Assembly: GCA_934635045.1 (NCBI GenBank)
Contig: CAKTZA010000069.1
Span: forward strand, 1 to 17,810
From: an uncultured Kiritimatiellota bacterium
GTDB taxonomy: Bacteria > Verrucomicrobiota > Kiritimatiellia > RFP12 > UBA1067
Length of the DNA stretch: 17,810 nucleotides
Direction: 5' to 3'
Below are positions 14,050 through 17,810 of the stretch, piece after piece. Position 1 is the first letter of the stretch. Each line of letters starts with the position of its first letter. The translations under genes and the position numbers were made by a program. A model generated the notes under the pieces. That model saw nothing but the letters and a program-made list of their open reading frames with translations, had not been told where the DNA came from and searched no databases.

Positions 14050-15141
14050 TCAGACGACGGGGCGGATGTACTTCGCCTTGACCGCACGCCAGAGGACGAC
14101 GCAGAAGGCCGAAAGCGGAATCGCGAGCAGCATGCCGAGCACCGGACCCAGCACCGTCGACCAGAAGAAGAAGCTGAAGATGACGCCCGCGTAGCCAAGC
14201 CCCGTCTTGTTCCCCTGGATGCGCGGCGTGATGAAATAGCCGTCGAGGAGCTGCCCCGCGAGCCACACGCCAAGCACGAGCAGAAGCCGCGTCAGCGAAC
14301 CGCCGTGCGGGAAGTAGGCGAGCGGCAGCGCAATCGGGAGGCAGATGACCGACCCGAAGAGCGGAATGAGGTTCAAGACGCCGAGCGTAAACCCGACAAG
14401 GAACCCGTACGGCAGCCCGACGAGCCAGAACCCCGTGCCGTAGAGGACGCCCTCGATGAGGCAGATGACGGTCTGCCGCTGGAAGAACGAGACGAGGATG
14501 TCGATGAAGGAATCGACCTGCGCGGCGAGGAAGTCGCGCGTCTCCGGCTTCAGGAACGGCAGGTGCCCGACCATCTCGCTTCCGTGGCGGTCTTTCGTCA
14601 TCAGGAAGAAGACGAAGAAGATGAGCGTGACGAGCGCCGAGAGAACGCCCGTCAGGCACTTGAGGGCGTTCGTCCCCGCCTTGAGGGCCGTCGCACCGTA
14701 CTTCGTGTAGACGCCGCTCAAGTCATCCGGCCAGCCAAACTGCGCAAGAAGCTCATGAAGTTTCGGGAACGTCGTCTGAAACCAGGTGACGACCTGATGC
14801 AACAGCGCCGGGCCCTGCGCAATCAGGTTCGAGACCTGGTCGATCATCACCGCCCCCGCGTACCAGAGCAGGAACCCGATCGGCAGGAAGACCGTCGTCA
14901 GCATCGCGACGAGCGCGAGAGACGGATTCTTCAGGAGGCCCTTCCACCAGACGTAGTACGGCTTGAAGAAGAGCGCGAGGAAGAACCCGAAAAGAACCGG
15001 CACGATCGCCGCCGACGCGAACGCGAGGGCCTTCAGGAGCCCCCAGGCGACGGCCGCGACAAAGGTCAGGACGACGGCGACCGAGACGGCCGTCAGGCCG
15101 CTCGCGATCGTCTTCCGCTGCGTTTCGCTCAATTCGATCAT
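14050..15141 (-). CDS. AI-2E/PerM family membrane transporter
   Basis: A 363-residue membrane protein of the AI-2E transporter (UPF0118, TqsA/PerM) family, with about eight hydrophobic helices: pairs near residues 18-58 and 74-100, then a soluble stretch about 105-155, then four or five helices from 163 on. NLIPLFGSVICLPIA (257-271) and GYFITPRIQGNKTGL (301-315) are the family's conserved loops. Members export diverse solutes or act in Na+/H+ exchange; the substrate here is unknown. It heads the rsmI-ruvC-Nudix-radical SAM operon. Its promoter's -10 box lies 6 bases before the ATG, so the mRNA should be leaderless. Confidence 0.93.
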   Translation of the reverse strand: MIELSETQRKTIASGLTAVSVAVVLTFVAAVAWGLLKALAFASAAIVPVLFGFFLALFFKPYYVWWKGLLKNPSLALVAMLTTVFLPIGFLLWYAGAVMIDQVSNLIAQGPALLHQVVTWFQTTFPKLHELLAQFGWPDDLSGVYTKYGATALKAGTNALKCLTGVLSALVTLIFFVFFLMTKDRHGSEMVGHLPFLKPETRDFLAAQVDSFIDILVSFFQRQTVICLIEGVLYGTGFWLVGLPYGFLVGFTLGVLNLIPLFGSVICLPIALPLAYFPHGGSLTRLLLVLGVWLAGQLLDGYFITPRIQGNKTGLGYAGVIFSFFFWSTVLGPVLGMLLAIPLSAFCVVLWRAVKAKYIRPVV

Positions 15142-15147
15142 GGGCGC

Positions 15148-15156
15148 ATTATACCA
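15148..15156 (-). promoter_or_regulatory. Promoter of the AI-2E-rsmI-ruvC operon
   Basis: TGG-TATAAT preceded by a six-T run; -10 box at 15148-15153, no clear -35 hexamer at 17 bases. Six bases (GCGCCC) separate it from the ATG at 15141, which places the expected start of transcription at or next to the ATG. Confidence 0.7.
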
Positions 15157-15188
15157 AAAAACCGTGGGCGCAATCGCGCGGCGCGCCA

Positions 15189-16499
15189 TCACGAATCGCG
15201 GTGGGACTCCTCCGACAGCTCGCGGATGCGGCGCGAGGTGCGCACGGCGCAGAACTCCTTGCCGCACATCGAGCAGTGGTCGTCGCCGTGGGCCTCGTCC
15301 GTGAGCGCGCGCGTCTTGAGCCAGCGCGTCCGCGCCCGCTCGGGGTCGAGGGCGGCCGCGAACTGCTCGTCCCAGCAGAAGTTCCGCCGCGCCTCGGCCA
15401 TGCGGTCGTCGCGCGCCCGCGCGCCGGGCAGGCCACGCGCGACGTCGCCCGCGTGCGCGGCGATCCTGTAGGCGATGCAGCCCTCGTGAACCTCCTGGCC
15501 GTCCGGAAGCCCCAGATGCTCGGCAGGCGTCACGTAGCAGAGGAGCGACGCCCCGTAGGTCGCCGCCGCCGTCGCGCCGATCGCCGACACGATGTGGTCG
15601 TAGCCGGGCGCGATGTCCGTCACGACCGGCCCCAGCACGTAGAACGGCGCGCCCTTGCAGACCTCCTGCTCGCGTTCCATGTTCATCTGGATCTGGTCGA
15701 ACGGGATGTGTCCCGGGCCTTCGACCATCACCTGCACGCCGCGCGCGCGGCAGCGGTCGACCAGTTCGCCCAGGACCGACAGCTCGGCGAACTGCGCGGC
15801 GTCGGAGGCGTCCGCGAGACAGCCGGAGCGCAGCCCGTCGCCCAGCGAGACCGTCACGTCGTGCGCGGCGAGGATGTCCATCACCTTGTCCCAGTTCACG
15901 TAAAGCGGATTCTCCGCCTTGTGCTCCATCATCCACTCGGCCATGATCGAGCCGCCGCGGCTGACGATGCCCATCTTGCGCTTCATCGCGAGCGGAATGT
16001 CCCGGAGGAGCAGCCCGGCGTGCAGCGTCATGAAGTCCACGCCCTGCTCGGCCTGGGCACGGATGACGTCCAGCAGGAAGGTCGGGTCCATGTGCGGGAT
16101 GTCGCCCGCGAGGCGCGAAATCGTCTCGTAGACCGGCACCGTGCCGAGCGGACGGTCGCTCGCGTCGAGCATCCCCTGGCGGATGGCGCGGATGTCCTCG
16201 CCGACGGAGAGATCCATCACGAAGTCGGCGCCCGCCTTGACGGCGATGGCGAGCTTCTCCAGCTCGTCGCCGCGCCCGGAGTGCGTGACGCTGCGGCCGA
16301 GGTTCGCGTTGATCTTCGTGCGGAAGAGCCGTCCGACGCCGACGGGGTGCGCGTTCGTGTGGTGAATGTTCAGGGGAATCACGGCCTCGCCGCGTGCGAC
16401 GGCGGCCCGCACGGCCTCCGCGTCAACTCCCTCGTCCGCCGCGACGACCTTCATCGCCTCGGTCACAAGGCCCTTGCGGGCCGCCTGCAGTTGCGTCAT
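15189..16499 (-). CDS. thiC: Phosphomethylpyrimidine synthase ThiC
   Basis: A 436-residue radical-SAM enzyme that turns aminoimidazole ribotide into HMP phosphate, the pyrimidine half of thiamine. It is the short bacterial type without the long N-terminal domain. The C-terminal cluster motif CSMCGKEFC (Cys409/412/417, CX2CX4C) is intact, and GPGHIPFDQI, GGSIMAEWM and the SLGDGLRSGC segment are characteristic. ATG at 16499 is preceded by AGAAGG (16509-16514, 9-base spacing); the frame is open further up to 16724, but that stretch is the riboswitch. Expression should fall when TPP is plentiful. No other thi gene is in the window. Confidence 0.97.
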   Translation of the reverse strand: MTQLQAARKGLVTEAMKVVAADEGVDAEAVRAAVARGEAVIPLNIHHTNAHPVGVGRLFRTKINANLGRSVTHSGRGDELEKLAIAVKAGADFVMDLSVGEDIRAIRQGMLDASDRPLGTVPVYETISRLAGDIPHMDPTFLLDVIRAQAEQGVDFMTLHAGLLLRDIPLAMKRKMGIVSRGGSIMAEWMMEHKAENPLYVNWDKVMDILAAHDVTVSLGDGLRSGCLADASDAAQFAELSVLGELVDRCRARGVQVMVEGPGHIPFDQIQMNMEREQEVCKGAPFYVLGPVVTDIAPGYDHIVSAIGATAAATYGASLLCYVTPAEHLGLPDGQEVHEGCIAYRIAAHAGDVARGLPGARARDDRMAEARRNFCWDEQFAAALDPERARTRWLKTRALTDEAHGDDHCSMCGKEFCAVRTSRRIRELSEESHRDS

Positions 16500-16515
16500 G
16501 TTATGATTCCTTCTC

Positions 16516-16599
16516 TTTCCTACGCGGGCATTACCCCGTTCAGGTTCGACCGGTCTTTTCTCAGCAGGTCGCGCACCGCGCACGCCCTGCACCCGGAAA
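16516..16599 (-). ncRNA. TPP riboswitch (Thi-box) upstream of thiC
   Basis: Read on the minus strand: P1 arms TTTCC (16595-16599) and GGAAA (16516-16520); the pyrimidine-sensing CTGAGA (16559-16564); and the ACCTGAACGGGGTAATGCC...GCGTAGG stretch that binds the pyrophosphate. The aptamer is about 84 bases with a short P3. The thiC Shine-Dalgarno (16509-16514) begins one base after P1, so control is most likely at translation by hiding the ribosome site; no terminator hairpin fits in the remaining space. Confidence 0.96.
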
Positions 16600-16607
16600 C
16601 GGCGCAT

Positions 16608-16616
16608 ATTGTACCA
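16608..16616 (-). promoter_or_regulatory. thiC promoter (extended -10)
   Basis: TGG-TACAAT after a T-run, -10 box at 16608-16613, 8 bases before the first base of the aptamer. Transcription should therefore begin right at P1 of the riboswitch. No good -35 is visible. Confidence 0.65.
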
Positions 16617-16640
16617 AAAATTCGGCGATTCTTCCGCGTC

Positions 16641-16664
16641 GAGAATTTTCCGCAGAAGATTCTC
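16641..16664. promoter_or_regulatory. Inverted repeat between the divergent thiC and azlC promoters
   Basis: GAGAAT (16641-16646) and ATTCTC (16659-16664) are perfect inverses 12 bases apart, in an AT-richer stretch upstream of both promoters. It could be a regulator site, but six-base arms also occur by chance. Confidence 0.3.
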
Positions 16665-16701
16665 ATTCTTGATTCCGGGATAGATTCGTTTCACGGCACC
16701 C

Positions 16702-16730
16702 TTGACGCGGAAGAGCCGAGACACTATAAT
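16702..16730 (+). promoter_or_regulatory. azlCD promoter (sigma70-like)
   Basis: TTGACG (16702-16707), exactly 17 bases, then a perfect TATAAT (16725-16730). Eight bases (TCGCGCCC) follow before the azlC ATG, without a Shine-Dalgarno sequence, so a leaderless mRNA is predicted. Confidence 0.85.
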
Positions 16731-16738
16731 TCGCGCCC

Positions 16739-17407
16739 ATGTTTCGACAGGCTCTCGGGTTGACGGCGCCGCTCTTCGCAGCGTACTGGCTCGTCGGGCT
16801 CGGCTACGGCATCTTCGCCACGCGGCTCGGGCTCGGCGTCTGGTTTCCCGTCGTCACGGCCGCGTTCGTCTACTCCGGCTCTGTCGAGTTCATCCTCGCG
16901 ACGATGGTGCTGGACGGCTTCCGCCCCCTCGGCGTCTTCCTGATGGCCTTCCTCGTGGGCGCGCGCCACCTTTTCTACGGCGTCTCGATGCTGGACCGCT
17001 TTCGCGGCGCGGGGTGGCGCAAGTTCTTCATGATCTTCATGCTGTCGGACGAGGCGTTCGCCGTCACCTACGCGAACCCGCCGCCGCCCGGCGTCGATCC
17101 GCACCGCTTCCAGACGCTCGTGAGCGCGCTCGTGTGGGCCTACTGGCTCACGGGGACGGCGATGGGCAGCGTCTGCGCCCACGCGCTCGCGCACGTCGGC
17201 CTGGCGGGCGTCGAGTTCATCATGACGGCCATGTTCGCGGCGATCTTCGCCGAGAACTGGCGCACGGAACGACGCCACGCCGGTTCGCTGATCGGCCTCG
17301 GCGTCTCCCTTCTCGCGCTCGTCGCCTGCGGCGCGGAAAACTTCATGCTGCCCGCGATGGGCGGCATTCTGATCAGCCTCGTCGCCCTGCGGAGGAAACT
17401 CGCATGA
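16739..17407 (+). CDS. azlC: AzlC family branched-chain amino acid exporter, large subunit
   Basis: A 222-residue membrane protein with about six or seven hydrophobic segments. The opening (PLFAAYWLVGLGYGIFATRLGL), FVYSGSVEFI (43-52, the AzlC 'AGAxQF'-like segment in divergent form), GARHLFYGVSML (74-85) and SDEAFAV (103-109) mark the AzlC/YgaZ family, which with AzlD/YgaH exports valine and related amino acids. It is slightly shorter than AzlC of B. subtilis or YgaZ of E. coli. It reads opposite to thiC and has its own strong promoter. Its stop overlaps the azlD start as ATGA. Confidence 0.94.
   Translation: MFRQALGLTAPLFAAYWLVGLGYGIFATRLGLGVWFPVVTAAFVYSGSVEFILATMVLDGFRPLGVFLMAFLVGARHLFYGVSMLDRFRGAGWRKFFMIFMLSDEAFAVTYANPPPPGVDPHRFQTLVSALVWAYWLTGTAMGSVCAHALAHVGLAGVEFIMTAMFAAIFAENWRTERRHAGSLIGLGVSLLALVACGAENFMLPAMGGILISLVALRRKLA
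17391..17396 (+). promoter_or_regulatory. azlD Shine-Dalgarno inside azlC
   Basis: GGAGGA, 7 bases before the azlD ATG (17404). It shows that this genome uses Shine-Dalgarno sites within operons even though azlC itself has none. Confidence 0.75.
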
Positions 17408-17799
17408 ACCTGACGCCCGTCCAGCTGACGCTCTCGATCCTGCTCGCCGTCGCCGGCGTGATGCTGACGCGCTTCCTGCCGTTCCTCGTCTTCCGTCCCG
17501 ACCGGCCGACGCCACCGTTCGTCGCCTACCTCGGCAAGTGGCTTGGCCCCGCCGTGTTCGGGCTGCTCGTCGTCTACTGCCTGCGCACGCCGCTGACGAC
17601 CGGCGCACACCTCGTGCCGACGCTCGTCTGCACGGCCGTGACGATGGCCCTCCAGCTCTGGAAGCGCCAGATGATGCTCTCGATGGCCGTCGGCACCGGG
17701 CTCTACATGGTCCTCCTCGCCCTCGGCGGATGGGGCGCGAGGTTTTTCCAGGGCCCGCGAACCGAGCCGCTTGCGGAGACGCACTGCAGGACGCTGTAA
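17404..17799 (+). CDS. azlD: AzlD family branched-chain amino acid exporter, small subunit
   Basis: A 131-residue protein with four hydrophobic segments. AGVMLTRFLPFLVF (16-29) and the FVAYLGKWLGPAVFGLLVVYCL segment (about 39-60) match AzlD/YgaH. The family is usually near 100-110 residues; the extra length is a polar tail after residue 110 (FFQGPRTEPLAETHCRTL). It is the partner of AzlC, translationally coupled by the ATGA overlap. The stop TAA lies 11 bases before the window edge, so any third gene is out of view. Confidence 0.92.
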   Translation: MNLTPVQLTLSILLAVAGVMLTRFLPFLVFRPDRPTPPFVAYLGKWLGPAVFGLLVVYCLRTPLTTGAHLVPTLVCTAVTMALQLWKRQMMLSMAVGTGLYMVLLALGGWGARFFQGPRTEPLAETHCRTL

Positions 17800-17810
17800 C
17801 CGTGGCCCTT

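Noticed and set aside
16500..16724. N-terminal extension of ThiC to 16724
   Set aside because: The extra sequence is the TPP riboswitch and promoter; the short ThiC form is complete from 16499.
15201..16763. 520-codon plus-strand open frame
   Set aside because: It mirrors thiC and runs across the riboswitch and the azlC promoter; composition is that of an antisense shadow.

Overview
This is a GC-rich bacterial window. Every base except about 1 kb near the right end is read on the minus strand, in tight operons. Cofactors and lifestyle genes (Rnf respiratory complex, cation/proton antiporter fused to a PTS-like domain, ThiC under a TPP riboswitch) together with a very heavy load of short 7-, 8- and 9-base repeats placed between and inside genes suggest an anaerobic member of the PVC group, most likely Kiritimatiellota. 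That assignment is inference from style and family resemblance; no marker gene here proves it.

Layout, right to left (the main direction of transcription). (1) 16739-17799, plus strand: azlC-azlD, a two-part branched-chain amino-acid exporter, divergent from thiC. (2) 15189-16599: a TPP riboswitch and thiC (thiamine pyrimidine synthesis). (3) 11409-15141: a compact unit of an AI-2E/PerM-type membrane protein, rsmI, ruvC, a Nudix hydrolase and a COG1313 radical-SAM protein, with ORFs overlapping or 2 bases apart. (4) 9085-11385: a CPA2 antiporter with a C-terminal EIIA domain, followed by mnmE (7681-9036). (5) 2309-7636: an rnf cluster rnfA-rnfB-[hipA-like]-rnfC-rnfD, interrupted by a clearly AT-richer HipA-family kinase gene. 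(6) 1-2267: the 5' part of a large exported protein that has a GTG start and leaves the window; it is easily missed because it has no stop inside the window.

Two themes run through the region. First, at least seven families of short repeats or repeat hairpins sit at gene junctions (rnfA/rnfB, rnfB/hipA, rnfC/rnfD, antiporter/mnmE) and, more strikingly, in frame inside coding sequences (exported protein, rnfC, mnmE, Nudix, radical SAM) with no stop and no lost frame. Several have a composite plan: tandem units followed by the inverted units. Second, the recognisable promoters (rnfA, antiporter, AI-2E gene, azlC) place the -10 box only 6-10 bases before the start codon with no Shine-Dalgarno sequence, which predicts leaderless or nearly leaderless mRNAs; the thiC promoter instead starts right at the riboswitch. 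Genes inside operons mostly do have Shine-Dalgarno sequences.

I see no tRNA, rRNA, CRISPR array, recognisable transposase or phage gene. No stretch over 300 bases is without a gene; the longest gap (16500-16738) holds the riboswitch and divergent promoters.
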